Below are positions 8,100 to 14,964 of a DNA stretch of 21,564 bases, in pieces. A program made the position numbers and the translations under genes. The DNA lies in the NCBI GenBank assembly GCA_964484475.1, contig CAZAFU010000039.1, positions 1 to 21,564 on the forward strand, in the 5' to 3' direction. Under the pieces are notes generated by a model. The model saw only the letters and a program-made list of their open reading frames with translations. It was not told where the DNA came from and searched no databases. The stretch is from Parvularcula sp964484475 (lineage in GTDB: Bacteria > Pseudomonadota > Alphaproteobacteria > Caulobacterales > Parvularculaceae). Positions within the stretch are counted from its first letter, which is position 1. Each line of letters starts with the position of its first letter.

Positions 8100-8633
8100 A
8101 TGTCGCGCATTGGTAAGAAACCCATCCCCGTTCCGCAGGGCGTCGATGTCAAGATCGACGGCCAGGTGGTCACCGCCAAGGGCCCCAAGGCCGAGCGTTC
8201 CTTCCGGGTGGAGGACGTTTGCACGGTGGCCATGACCGACGAGGGCGTGAAGGTGACCCCGGTCGACCTCACGCCTGAGTCCCGCTCGATGTGGGGCATG
8301 ACCCGTACGCAGCTCGCGAACCTTCTGGAAGGCGTCTCGAACGGCTTCACCCGGAAGCTCGAGCTTGTCGGCGTCGGCTATCGCGCGCAGATGAAGGGCA
8401 AGCAGCTTGTCCTCGCGCTCGGCTACAGCCACGACATCGAGTTCGATTCGCCCGAAGGCATCGAAATCAAGTGCCCGAAGCCGACCGAGATCGAGATTGC
8501 GGGCAGCGACCGCCAGGTCGTTGGCGAGGTCGCCGCGAAGATCCGCGGTTTCCGCCCCCCCGAACCCTACAAGGGCAAGGGTGTCCGATACGAAGGTGAG
8601 TACATCTTCCGCAAAGAAGGGAAGAAGAAGTAA
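8100..8633 (+). CDS. rplF: 50S ribosomal protein L6
   Basis: L6 lies near the factor-binding site, next to the sarcin-ricin loop. The 177-residue product starts MSRIGKKPIPVPQGVDV and has the two repeated L6 folds. The second ends with the signature region RGFRPPEPYKGKGVRYEGE. Length and motifs are ordinary. The spacer to rplR is 3 bases. Confidence 0.99.
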   Translation: MSRIGKKPIPVPQGVDVKIDGQVVTAKGPKAERSFRVEDVCTVAMTDEGVKVTPVDLTPESRSMWGMTRTQLANLLEGVSNGFTRKLELVGVGYRAQMKGKQLVLALGYSHDIEFDSPEGIEIKCPKPTEIEIAGSDRQVVGEVAAKIRGFRPPEPYKGKGVRYEGEYIFRKEGKKK

Positions 8634-8636
8634 GCC

Positions 8637-8999
8637 ATGCCTCTTACCCGGATTGCAAAACTCAAGAAGCGCGCCGGCCGCACCCGGACGGCGATCGCCA
8701 AACGCGGCGGCGGGCGTCCGCGCCTCAGCGTCTATCGCTCTGGCAAGAACATCGCCGCGCAGATCATCGACGACGCCGCGGGCAAGACCCTCGCTTCGGC
8801 TTCTTCTCTCGAGAAGGACCTTCGCGATGCTTCCAAAGGCTCGACCAAGGAGACGGCTGCGAAGGTCGGATCTCTCGTGGCCGAGCGTGCCAAGGCTGCC
8901 GGTGTCGAGAACGTCGTGTTCGACCGCGGCGGTTACCTGTTCCATGGCCGGGTGAAAGCCCTGGCCGACGCCGCCCGCGAGGGCGGCCTCAATTTCTGA
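8637..8999 (+). CDS. rplR: 50S ribosomal protein L18
   Basis: L18 joins L5 in the 5S rRNA complex. The 120-residue product has RPRLSVYRSGKNIAAQIIDD (27-46), GKTLASASSLEKDLR and the C-terminal FDRGGYLFHGRVKALADAAR followed by EGGLNF, as usual. It lies in the compact cluster, 3 bases after rplF and 10 before rpsE. Confidence 0.99.
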   Translation: MPLTRIAKLKKRAGRTRTAIAKRGGGRPRLSVYRSGKNIAAQIIDDAAGKTLASASSLEKDLRDASKGSTKETAAKVGSLVAERAKAAGVENVVFDRGGYLFHGRVKALADAAREGGLNF

Positions 9000-9009
9000 G
9001 GGCTGACGA

Positions 9010-9600
9010 ATGGCTAGAGAACCAAGACAAGGTGGTGATCGTCGCCGTCGCGGCGGAAACCGCGATGATGAGCGGGACGAGTTCCAGGATCGCCTCGTTG
9101 CGATCAATCGCGTCGCTAAGACCGTGAAGGGTGGCAAGAACTTCGGTTTCGCCGCCCTCGTGGTGGTCGGTGACCAGAAGGGCCGTGTCGGCTTCGGCAA
9201 GGGCAAGGCCCGCGAGGTGCCCGAGGCGATCCGCAAGGCGAGCCAGGAAGCCAAGCGGAACATGATCCGCGTCCCGATGCGCGACGGTCGTACCCTGCAC
9301 CATGATGCCCATGGCCGTCATGGCGCGGGCCGCGTGACCATCCGCACCGCCCCCCCGGGTACCGGCGTCATCGCTGGCGGCCCGATGCGTGCGGTCTTCG
9401 AGATGCTGGGTATCCAGGATGTCGTGGCCAAGTCGATCGGCACCTCGAACCCCTACAACATGGTCCGGGCGACCATCGACGCGCTGAAGGAGCAGCAGAA
9501 CCCCCGTTCGATCGCTGCCAAGCGTGGGCTGAAGGTCTCCGACCTCATCGCTCGCCGTGCGTCGGTGCAGTCCGACGCGACTGCTGTGGATGCTGGCTGA
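9010..9600 (+). CDS. rpsE: 30S ribosomal protein S5
   Basis: S5 influences decoding accuracy and mRNA unwinding. The 196-residue product has a basic and acidic lead (residues 1-25), then the double-stranded-RNA-binding-like domain FQDRLVAINRVAKTVKGGKN and GRVGFGKGKAREVPEAIRKA. The C-terminal domain carries GTGVIAGGPMRAVFEMLGI and NPYNMVRATIDAL. Length is normal for alphaproteobacteria. Its TGA shares one base with the rpmD ATG. Confidence 0.99.
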   Translation: MAREPRQGGDRRRRGGNRDDERDEFQDRLVAINRVAKTVKGGKNFGFAALVVVGDQKGRVGFGKGKAREVPEAIRKASQEAKRNMIRVPMRDGRTLHHDAHGRHGAGRVTIRTAPPGTGVIAGGPMRAVFEMLGIQDVVAKSIGTSNPYNMVRATIDALKEQQNPRSIAAKRGLKVSDLIARRASVQSDATAVDAG

Positions 9601-9878
9601 TGGCTGACTACGAAAAGAAAACCACCGGCCGCGGCCGGGTCGTCGAGAAGAATCACGGCGCCGAGCAGGCCAAGAAGGACGGTCGTGGCACCATCACCGT
9701 CCGGCAGTTCGCGTCGCCGATCCGTCGGGAGCAGTCGCAGGCCGCGACCCTCAAGGGCCTCGGCCTCGGCAAGATCGGCCGCGAGCGGGAACTTGAAGAC
9801 ACTCCGGCAATCCGCGGCATGGTCCGCAAGGTTCGCCACATGGTCGAGATCGTCGGCGAAGGCCGGGCGACCAACTAG
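9600..9878 (+). CDS. rpmD: 50S ribosomal protein L30 with an N-terminal extension
   Basis: L30 is a small 50S protein, normally about 60 residues. The core is residues 30-85 here: GTITVRQFASPIRREQ, ATLKGLGLGKIGRERELEDT and AIRGMVRKVRHMVEIV. This product is 92 residues because it carries about 29 extra N-terminal residues (MADYEKKTTGRGRVVEKNHG and on), rich in Lys, Arg and Glu. The ATG overlaps the rpsE stop by one base, as in neighbouring coupled genes, and no ATG, GTG or TTG is seen close to the core, so the extension is probably translated. A 141-base spacer follows. Confidence 0.95.
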   Translation: MADYEKKTTGRGRVVEKNHGAEQAKKDGRGTITVRQFASPIRREQSQAATLKGLGLGKIGRERELEDTPAIRGMVRKVRHMVEIVGEGRATN

Positions 9879-9912
9879 GCGTCACGGCTTCGATCGACCG
9901 AAGTTTCGAAGG

Positions 9913-9940
9913 GGAGGGCGCTTGCCCTCCTTCTTCATTT
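9913..9940 (+). terminator. Possible attenuator or weak terminator between rpmD and rplO
   Basis: GGAGGGC (9913-9919) pairs perfectly with GCCCTCC (9924-9930) around a GCTT loop, followed by the T-rich TTCTTCATTT. The T-tract is interrupted, so termination would be partial. It sits inside an operon, 35 bases after the rpmD stop, and could lower expression of rplO-secY or mark an RNA processing site. Confidence 0.5.
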
Positions 9941-9981
9941 CGGGCATTGGGCCCGCTCATATCAGGCGAGGGGCCTTCGCG

Positions 9982-10023
9982 ATGACGAAGAACCCCGACG
10001 AGTCGAAAGGAATAGGAAGATGA
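9982..10023 (+). CDS. Possible 13-residue leader ORF overlapping the rplO start
   Basis: ATG 9982 reads MTKNPDESKGIGR and stops at TGA 10021-10023. This stop overlaps the rplO ATG (10020-10022) in the ATGA arrangement seen for coupled genes in this cluster. A GAGGGG stretch at 9968-9973 lies 8 bases upstream and could serve as a ribosome binding site. It may be a translated leader that couples ribosomes into rplO, or chance: short ORFs are common and nothing else supports it. Confidence 0.3.
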   Translation: MTKNPDESKGIGR

Positions 10024-10535
10024 CCATCCGTCTTACGGATCTTGCCGATAATCCCGGCGCCCGCAAAGCTCCCAAACGTGTCGGTCGTGGCATCGGCTCG
10101 GGCCGAGGCAAGACCGGTGGCCGCGGCGTGAAGGGCCAGAAGTCCCGCTCGGGCGTTGCGATCAACGGTTTCGAAGGCGGTCAGATGCCCCTTCACATGC
10201 GGCTGCCGAAACGCGGCTTCAACACGCCGAACGCCAAGCGTTTTGCCGAGATCAGCCTTGCGACCCTGCAGGCCGCGGCAGATGCTGGGCACTCGACGAT
10301 CACCGAAGAGGGTCTTGTCGAAGCCGGCCTCATCAAGAACAAACGCGATGGCCTTCGCCTTCTTGGCTCGGGCGAGCTTTCCTCGAAGCTCGACGTCACT
10401 GTGACCTACGCGACCAAGTCTGCCCGTGAAGCAGTAGAGAAGGCCGGTGGTTCGGTGACCATGACCCGTCCGGAAAAGGTCAAGCGCCTGCGCGGCAAGG
10501 AACGCGAAGAAGCCAAGGCAGCGAAGAAGAAGTAG
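10020..10535 (+). CDS. rplO: 50S ribosomal protein L15
   Basis: L15 threads deep into 23S rRNA. The 171-residue product starts MTIRLTDLADNPGARKAPKR and has the Gly/Arg-rich extension VGRGIGSGRGKTGGRGVKGQ with KSRSGV (21-46). The globular C-terminal domain follows, with GFEGGQMPLHMRLPKRGFN. It ends in a Lys/Glu/Ala-rich tail (about 149-171) somewhat longer than usual. AGGAATAGGA just upstream serves as the ribosome binding site. In most bacteria secY follows closely; here 427 bases intervene. Confidence 0.98.
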   Translation: MTIRLTDLADNPGARKAPKRVGRGIGSGRGKTGGRGVKGQKSRSGVAINGFEGGQMPLHMRLPKRGFNTPNAKRFAEISLATLQAAADAGHSTITEEGLVEAGLIKNKRDGLRLLGSGELSSKLDVTVTYATKSAREAVEKAGGSVTMTRPEKVKRLRGKEREEAKAAKKK

Positions 10536-10962
10536 ACGAACGGTGGCGGAGACCCGTCTTACCGTCATCGTTTCGCGACGGCGTCATCCCGGGCAGGACG
10601 AGGCACCTGCCTTTGACCGGGGTGGGGCTACCGACGAGGTTATCGGCAACCTGCGTGAGCAGGGACCGGTGTCGCCTGATGACGATGCGGGGCTTCGCTA
10701 TGCCATCGCGCACTAGCCTTCGCGCGATGCCGGGGCGCCTTTCTCGAGGCCGGGCATTGATCCATGCTCCGCCCGCGGCATCGCTCCGGCGTCTGTCGCG
10801 GAGCGGCACTGTCCGATCGAACTCGGCGAGTGGGCCGGGCGTCGGCGGTTCTGAGCAAAATGCCGCGACCGATCCGCGGCGGCATCGCCCCGAAGGGGTC
10901 AAGCGCGACTGTCAGGGCATCTTAGAGGTTGACCCTGCCTACCCAGGATTTAGCAGAACGAC
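10536..10962. other. Long rplO-secY spacer with several hairpins
   Basis: This 427-base stretch holds no recognised gene apart from the doubtful small ORF at 10543-10716. Three perfect inverted repeats are visible: CATCGCGC/GCGCGATG (10704-10711 with 10722-10729), CGCTCCG/CGGAGCG (10782-10788 with 10799-10805) and ATGCCGC/GCGGCAT (10860-10866 with 10879-10885). A 10-base direct repeat, GCGGCATCGC, occurs at 10775 and 10879. None of the hairpins has a T-tract. A weak promoter-like pair, TTGACC (10929-10934) and TAGCAG (10951-10956) with 16-base spacing, would start transcription at about the secY ATG. No tRNA or known riboswitch was recognised. Confidence 0.5.
10543..10716 (+). CDS. Possible small protein of 57 residues, no known family
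   Basis: A GTG-started frame 7 bases after the rplO stop reads MAETRLTVIVSRRRHPGQDE and continues to GLRYAIAH before TAG 10714-10716. In its favour are the short spacing to rplO, G-rich first codon positions like the neighbouring genes, and a mixed, globular-looking composition. Against it are the lack of a clear Shine-Dalgarno, the GTG start and the short length. I recognise no domain. It could be a small lineage-specific gene, a remnant, or chance in GC-rich spacer DNA. Confidence 0.3.
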   Translation: MAETRLTVIVSRRRHPGQDEAPAFDRGGATDEVIGNLREQGPVSPDDDAGLRYAIAH

Positions 10963-12312
10963 ATGACCTCAGCAGCAGAACAGATGGCTTCGAACTTCAG
11001 CCTCGGCAATTTCGCCAAGGCCGATGAGCTCAAGAAGCGTATCCTTTTCACTCTCGGTGCTCTCATCGTCTACCGGATCGGCACCTTCCTGCCGATCCCC
11101 GGGGTGAACCCGGACGCCTTCGCCGACCTCTTCTCGACCCAGCAGGGCGGCCTTCTCGGGACCTTCAACCTGTTCTCGGGCGGCGCGACGGAGCGGATGG
11201 CGATCCTCGCGCTCAACATCATGCCCTACATTTCGGCCTCGATCATCATGCAGATGATGTCGGCCATCGTTCCCTCCCTCGAGGCCATCAAGAAAGAAGG
11301 CGAATCGGGCAGGCGCCAGATCAACCAGTACACCCGCTACCTGACCGTTTTCCTCGCGGTGGTGCAGGGGTATTTCATCGCCGCGACCATTGTCGGCCAG
11401 ACGAGCCCCAGCGGCATTCCCGTCGTCCCGAACGCCGGTCCCGCCTTCATCCCGGCAACCGTCATCACCCTCGTGGGCGGTGTCATGTTCCTCGTCTGGC
11501 TGGGTGAGCAGATCACCAGCAGGGGCATCGGCAACGGGATCTCGCTGATCATCTTCGCGGGCATCATCGCAGAGCTGCCGCGCGCTGCTGCCGGGCTCCT
11601 GACGTCCGGACAGACCGGCGCGCTTCCGGCATTCGTCGTCATCATGGTGATTCTGCTTGCCGTGTCGCTGATCGCCTTCGTGGTCTTCATGGAGCGTTCG
11701 CAGCGGCGCCTGCTCGTTCAGTATCCCCGCCGCCAGCAGGGCAACCGGATGACGCAGGGTGAGAAGAGCCACCTGCCGCTCAAGCTCAACACCTCGGGGG
11801 TCATACCGCCCATCTTCGCGAGTTCGCTGCTGTTCCTCCCCGCAACCGCACAGGGCGCGATCGGGCAGAACGCACCCTTGTGGCTCCAGGATCTCGTGGG
11901 AAGCCTGACCCCCGGCAACTGGCCCTACATGGCGCTCTACGCTGGCGGCATCATCTTCTTCTGCTTCCTCTACACCTCGATCGTCTTCAATCCGCAGGAT
12001 ACGGCCGACACGCTCAAGCAGTATGGCGGGTACATCCAAGGCTACCGCCCCGGCGCACGGACGGCGGAGTATATCGACTACGTGCTGACCCGGGTCACCG
12101 TGATCGGTGCCGCCTATCTGACTTTCGTCTGCTTGATGCCCGAGTTCCTGAGGATGCAGTATAGCGGCATACCTGTGTATCTCGGCGGTACGTCGCTCTT
12201 GATTGTGGTGACCGTGACGCTTGATACCGTTCAGCAGATTCAGGGCCACCTGCTCGCGCAGCAGTACGAATCCCTGATCAAGAAGTCGAAATTGAGGGGA
12301 GCGCGCCGTTGA
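10963..12312 (+). CDS. secY: Protein translocase subunit SecY
   Basis: SecY is the inner-membrane channel of the Sec translocon, exporting unfolded proteins with SecA and inserting membrane proteins with SRP. The 449-residue product has normal length. Hydrophobic stretches fit the ten-helix topology, beginning with ILFTLGALIVYRIGTFLPI (28-46). SecY signatures include TFNLFSGGATERMAILALNI (67-86), the MPYISASIIMQMM segment, the cytoplasmic loop with ERSQRRLLVQYPRR, and PLKLNTSGVIPPIFASSLL. ATG 10963 gives the usual N-terminus (MTSAAEQMASNFSLGNFAKA); the Shine-Dalgarno (AGGA near 10945) is weak and rather distant. The TGA overlaps adk by 4 bases. Confidence 0.99.
   Translation: MTSAAEQMASNFSLGNFAKADELKKRILFTLGALIVYRIGTFLPIPGVNPDAFADLFSTQQGGLLGTFNLFSGGATERMAILALNIMPYISASIIMQMMSAIVPSLEAIKKEGESGRRQINQYTRYLTVFLAVVQGYFIAATIVGQTSPSGIPVVPNAGPAFIPATVITLVGGVMFLVWLGEQITSRGIGNGISLIIFAGIIAELPRAAAGLLTSGQTGALPAFVVIMVILLAVSLIAFVVFMERSQRRLLVQYPRRQQGNRMTQGEKSHLPLKLNTSGVIPPIFASSLLFLPATAQGAIGQNAPLWLQDLVGSLTPGNWPYMALYAGGIIFFCFLYTSIVFNPQDTADTLKQYGGYIQGYRPGARTAEYIDYVLTRVTVIGAAYLTFVCLMPEFLRMQYSGIPVYLGGTSLLIVVTVTLDTVQQIQGHLLAQQYESLIKKSKLRGARR
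12294..12300 (+). promoter_or_regulatory. Ribosome binding site supporting the TTG start of adk
   Basis: GAGGGGA ends 8 bases before TTG 12309, inside the end of secY. It supports initiation at the TTG rather than at an internal codon, which would remove the first strand of the P-loop fold. Confidence 0.7.
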
Positions 12313-12899
12313 TCGTCATTTTTCTCGGACCGCCGGGGGCTGGCAAGGGTACCCAGGCCAAGATGATCGCTGCGAAGCGGCATATTCCGCAGCTGTCGAC
12401 GGGTGACATGCTCCGCGCGGCCATCGCCGCAGGCACGCAGCTCGGCAAGGAGTGCCAGGCGATCATGGCCCGGGGCGACCTCGTTTCCGACCAGATCGTC
12501 GCCGGCATCATCGGTGAGCGCATCGAAATGGAGGACTGCAAGAACGGTTTCCTCCTCGACGGTTTCCCGAGGACCCTGCCGCAGGCTGAGCTCCTCGACG
12601 GAATCCTGAATGAGAAGGGCCGGACCTTGGACCTCGTGCTCGAGCTGCGGGTCGATGACGAGGCCCTGGTGGACCGCCTCAACACCCGAATCGCCGAAAC
12701 CAGGGCGAAGGGCGAGGAGGTCCGGAGCGACGACAACGAGGAGACGTTCAGGAAGCGGCTCGGTGTCTATAACGACCAGACGGCTCCCCTGATCCCCTAC
12801 TACAAGGAGAAGGGGCTCCTTGAGACCGTCGACGGCATGCAGCCGATCGAAGCGGTGACCGCCGATATCGAGAAGGCGCTGAACAGCGCTGAAGCTTAG
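12309..12899 (+). CDS. adk: Adenylate kinase, short-LID form
   Basis: Adenylate kinase interconverts ATP + AMP and 2 ADP in the cytoplasm. The 196-residue product starts at TTG in a TTGA overlap with the secY stop. It has the P-loop GPPGAGKGT (7-15), the AMP-binding STGDMLR (30-36) and GFLLDGFPRTLPQA (80-93), and a C-terminal RLGVYNDQTAPLIPYY. Between about 126 and 138 there is only a short LID (RIAETRAKGEEVR) with no zinc cysteines, as in other short-form alphaproteobacterial enzymes. Its place between secY and rpsM is conserved in the class. A 143-base spacer with a promoter candidate follows. Confidence 0.98.
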   Translation: MIVIFLGPPGAGKGTQAKMIAAKRHIPQLSTGDMLRAAIAAGTQLGKECQAIMARGDLVSDQIVAGIIGERIEMEDCKNGFLLDGFPRTLPQAELLDGILNEKGRTLDLVLELRVDDEALVDRLNTRIAETRAKGEEVRSDDNEETFRKRLGVYNDQTAPLIPYYKEKGLLETVDGMQPIEAVTADIEKALNSAEA

Positions 12900-12910
12900 A
12901 GAAACGACGC

Positions 12911-12943
12911 TTGACAAGCGAAGTTGAGGGGCTAGACCCCCTC
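12911..12943 (+). promoter_or_regulatory. Promoter candidate for rpsM-rpsK-rpoA-rplQ with an overlapping dyad
   Basis: A perfect -35 consensus TTGACA (12911-12916) lies 16 bases before TAGACC (12933-12938), a plausible though weak -10. GAGGGG (12926-12931) pairs with CCCCTC (12938-12943), so a 6-7 bp hairpin with loop CTAGAC is centred on the -10. The same hairpin could instead be a weak adk terminator, but no T-tract follows. It lies about 100 bases upstream of rpsM, giving a substantial 5' leader. Confidence 0.55.
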
Positions 12944-13042
12944 ATTCTGCACACACGGATCTGACGCGGCTCGGCCGGGCCGGACCCGTGCACGTTTTGA
13001 CCACGCGGCGTCTGGGCCGCGTACCCGCAAGAGAGGAACCCG

Positions 13043-13411
13043 ATGGCCCGCATCGCTGGCGTGAACATCCCCAACAACAAGCGCGTGCATATCGCGCTGA
13101 CCTACATCCATGGCATTGGCCCGTCCAAGGCGATGGAGATCGTCGAGAAGACCGGCCTCGACACCGCGCGCCGCGTGCAGGACCTGACCGACGCAGAAGT
13201 GCTGCGTATCCGTGAGGCGATCGACGCCGACTACACGGTCGAGGGCGACCTGCGCCGTGAAAACGCGCAGAACATCAAGCGCCTCATGGACCTTGGCTGC
13301 TATCGCGGCCTGCGCCATCGCCGGGGCCTTCCGGTCCGTGGCCAGCGTACCCATACCAACGCCCGCACCCGCAAGGGTCCGGCCAAACCGATCGCCGGGA
13401 AGAAGAAGTAA
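13043..13411 (+). CDS. rpsM: 30S ribosomal protein S13
   Basis: S13 sits in the 30S head and forms bridge B1 with L5; its C-terminal tail reaches P-site tRNA. The 122-residue product shows MARIAGVNIPNNKRVHIALT, the helix-hairpin-like YIHGIGPSKAMEI, and the signature GCYRGLRHRRGLPVRGQRTH followed by TNARTRKGP and a Lys-rich end. GAGAGGA at 13031-13037 is the ribosome binding site. rpsK follows after 3 bases. It is the first gene of the alpha-type cluster, behind the promoter candidate near 12911. Confidence 0.99.
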   Translation: MARIAGVNIPNNKRVHIALTYIHGIGPSKAMEIVEKTGLDTARRVQDLTDAEVLRIREAIDADYTVEGDLRRENAQNIKRLMDLGCYRGLRHRRGLPVRGQRTHTNARTRKGPAKPIAGKKK

Positions 13412-13414
13412 CCC

Positions 13415-13810
13415 ATGGCTCGCACTCCGACCCGTCAGGCGCCCCGCCGCCGCGAACGCAAGAACATCGTGTCGGGCGTCGTTCACGTGAACGCGTCCTT
13501 CAACAACACCCACGTCACCATTACCGACGCCCAGGGCAATGCCGTGAGCTGGTCCACCGCCGGTCACATGGGCTTCAAGGGCTCGCGCAAGTCGACCCCC
13601 TTCGCCGCCCAGATGGCTGCCGAAGATGCAGCGAAAAAGGCGATGGAGCACGGGCTCCGCTCGGTCGACGTTCTGGTCCGCGGGCCGGGTTCGGGCCGGG
13701 AAAGCGCGCTGCGCGCGCTTCAGGCTGCCGGCCTCACCGTGACCACCATCAAGGACGTCACGCCGATCCCGCATAATGGCGTCCGTCCGCGCAAACGCCG
13801 CCGCGTCTAA
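13415..13810 (+). CDS. rpsK: 30S ribosomal protein S11
   Basis: S11 forms part of the 30S platform near the E site and the anti-Shine-Dalgarno. The 131-residue product has ERKNIVSGVVHVNASFNNTH, then VTITDAQGNAVSWSTAGHMG, GSRKSTPFAAQMAAEDAAKK and the C-terminal DVTPIPHNGVRPRKRRRV. Family length and motifs are complete. A 50-base spacer separates it from rpoA. The S4 gene that sits here in gammaproteobacteria is absent, as is usual in alphaproteobacteria. Confidence 0.99.
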   Translation: MARTPTRQAPRRRERKNIVSGVVHVNASFNNTHVTITDAQGNAVSWSTAGHMGFKGSRKSTPFAAQMAAEDAAKKAMEHGLRSVDVLVRGPGSGRESALRALQAAGLTVTTIKDVTPIPHNGVRPRKRRRV

Positions 13811-13860
13811 CGACTCACTGCAAGGTTCGGGCGCACCTCGAAGCGTTTCAAGGAGACACT

Positions 13861-14877
13861 ATGCTCGAAAAGAACTGGCAGGAGCTCATCAAGCCGCAAA
13901 AGCTTGAGGTGCAGCCGGGTTTCGATCCGCAGCGCAAGGCGACCATCGTCGCTCAACCGCTCGAGCGCGGCTTCGGCCTGACGCTCGGCAATTCGCTCCG
14001 CCGCATCCTGATGTCGTCACTGCAGGGTGCTGCTGTCACCTCCGTGCAGATTGACGGCGTCGTGCACGAGTTCAGCTCGATCCCCGGCGTCCGCGAAGAC
14101 GTCACGATCATCATCCTGAACATCAAGCAGCTCGCGCTGCGCATGCATGTCGACGGCCCGAAGCGCCTGACCCTCCACAAGAAGGGTCCCGGTGTCGTGA
14201 CCGCTGGTGACATCCAGGAAACGGCCGACATCGAGATCCTCGACAAGGAGCACGTGCTCTGCACTCTCGACGAGGGCGCGGACCTGCGCATGGAATTCAC
14301 GGTCCAGACCGGCAAGGGGTACGTCCCGGCCGATCGCAACCGTCCCGAGGATGCGCCGATCGGCCTGATCCCGATCGACAGCCTCTATTCGCCTGTGCGC
14401 CGCGTGTCCTATCGCGTCGAGAACACCCGTGAGGGCCAGGTTCTCGACTATGACCGCCTGATCCTCGATCTCGAGACCAATGGCGCAGTCAGCCCGGAGG
14501 ACGCCGCTGCCTACGCCGCCCGCATCTTGCAGGACCAGCTTCAGATCTTCGTCAACTTCGACGAACCGAAAGCGGATCAGGCCCAGGAGAAGGAAGAAGA
14601 GCTGCTGTTCAATGCGGCGCTCCTCAAGAAAGTCGACGAGCTTGAACTATCCGTTCGTTCGGCCAACTGCCTGAAGAACGACAACATCGTCTATATCGGT
14701 GATCTGATCCAGAAAACCGAAGGCGAGATGCTCCGTACCCCGAACTTCGGCCGCAAGTCGCTGAACGAGATCAAGGAAGTGCTGGCGTCGCTCGGCCTCC
14801 ATCTCGGCATGGACGTGCCGGACTGGCCGCCGGACAATATCGAGGAACTGGCTCGCAAGTTCGAGGACCAGTCGTAA
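13861..14877 (+). CDS. rpoA: DNA-directed RNA polymerase subunit alpha
   Basis: The alpha subunit nucleates RNA polymerase assembly and contacts activators and UP elements. The 338-residue product has an N-terminal dimerisation domain (about 1-235) with PLERGFGLTLGNSLRRILMS (33-52), an acidic linker (QAQEKEEELL), and the C-terminal domain from about 255. LSVRSANCLKNDNI places R266 and N269 at the positions of the DNA-contacting Arg265 and Asn268 of E. coli, followed by LRTPNFGRKSLNEIKEVLAS. AAGGAG at 13850-13855 is the ribosome binding site. The gene is complete and unremarkable. Confidence 0.99.
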   Translation: MLEKNWQELIKPQKLEVQPGFDPQRKATIVAQPLERGFGLTLGNSLRRILMSSLQGAAVTSVQIDGVVHEFSSIPGVREDVTIIILNIKQLALRMHVDGPKRLTLHKKGPGVVTAGDIQETADIEILDKEHVLCTLDEGADLRMEFTVQTGKGYVPADRNRPEDAPIGLIPIDSLYSPVRRVSYRVENTREGQVLDYDRLILDLETNGAVSPEDAAAYAARILQDQLQIFVNFDEPKADQAQEKEEELLFNAALLKKVDELELSVRSANCLKNDNIVYIGDLIQKTEGEMLRTPNFGRKSLNEIKEVLASLGLHLGMDVPDWPPDNIEELARKFEDQS

Positions 14878-14886
14878 AGTTCCGTG

Positions 14887-14913
14887 AAGGAGGGCCGTTC
14901 GGTCCTCTTTCGC
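14887..14913 (+). terminator. Weak terminator or attenuator hairpin between rpoA and rplQ
   Basis: AAGGAGGGCC (14887-14896) pairs with GGTCCTCTTT (14901-14910) around a GTTC loop, ten pairs including two G-U. Only a short T-rich run is present, so read-through to rplQ is expected. A second compact hairpin, TCCGGC/GCCGGA, lies at 14933-14947, just before the rplQ ribosome binding site GTGGAG (14951-14956). Confidence 0.45.
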
Positions 14914-14964
14914 TTTGGAAGAAACCAAACCATCCGGCGTCGCCGGAGTAGTGGAGATTGAACC

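Noticed and set aside
10480..10902. 140-residue minus-strand frame in the rplO-secY spacer
   Set aside because: It begins in a hairpin-rich region, runs into rplO, is Arg-rich and has no recognisable motif.
10613..10966. 117-residue plus-strand frame across the rplO-secY spacer
   Set aside because: The composition is Arg/Ser-rich without domain signal, it overlaps the secY start, and it conflicts with the better small frame at 10543.
10969..12249. 426-residue minus-strand frame opposite secY
   Set aside because: The translation is rich in Asp, His, Arg and Glu with no fold signal, the mirror of hydrophobic codons in secY.
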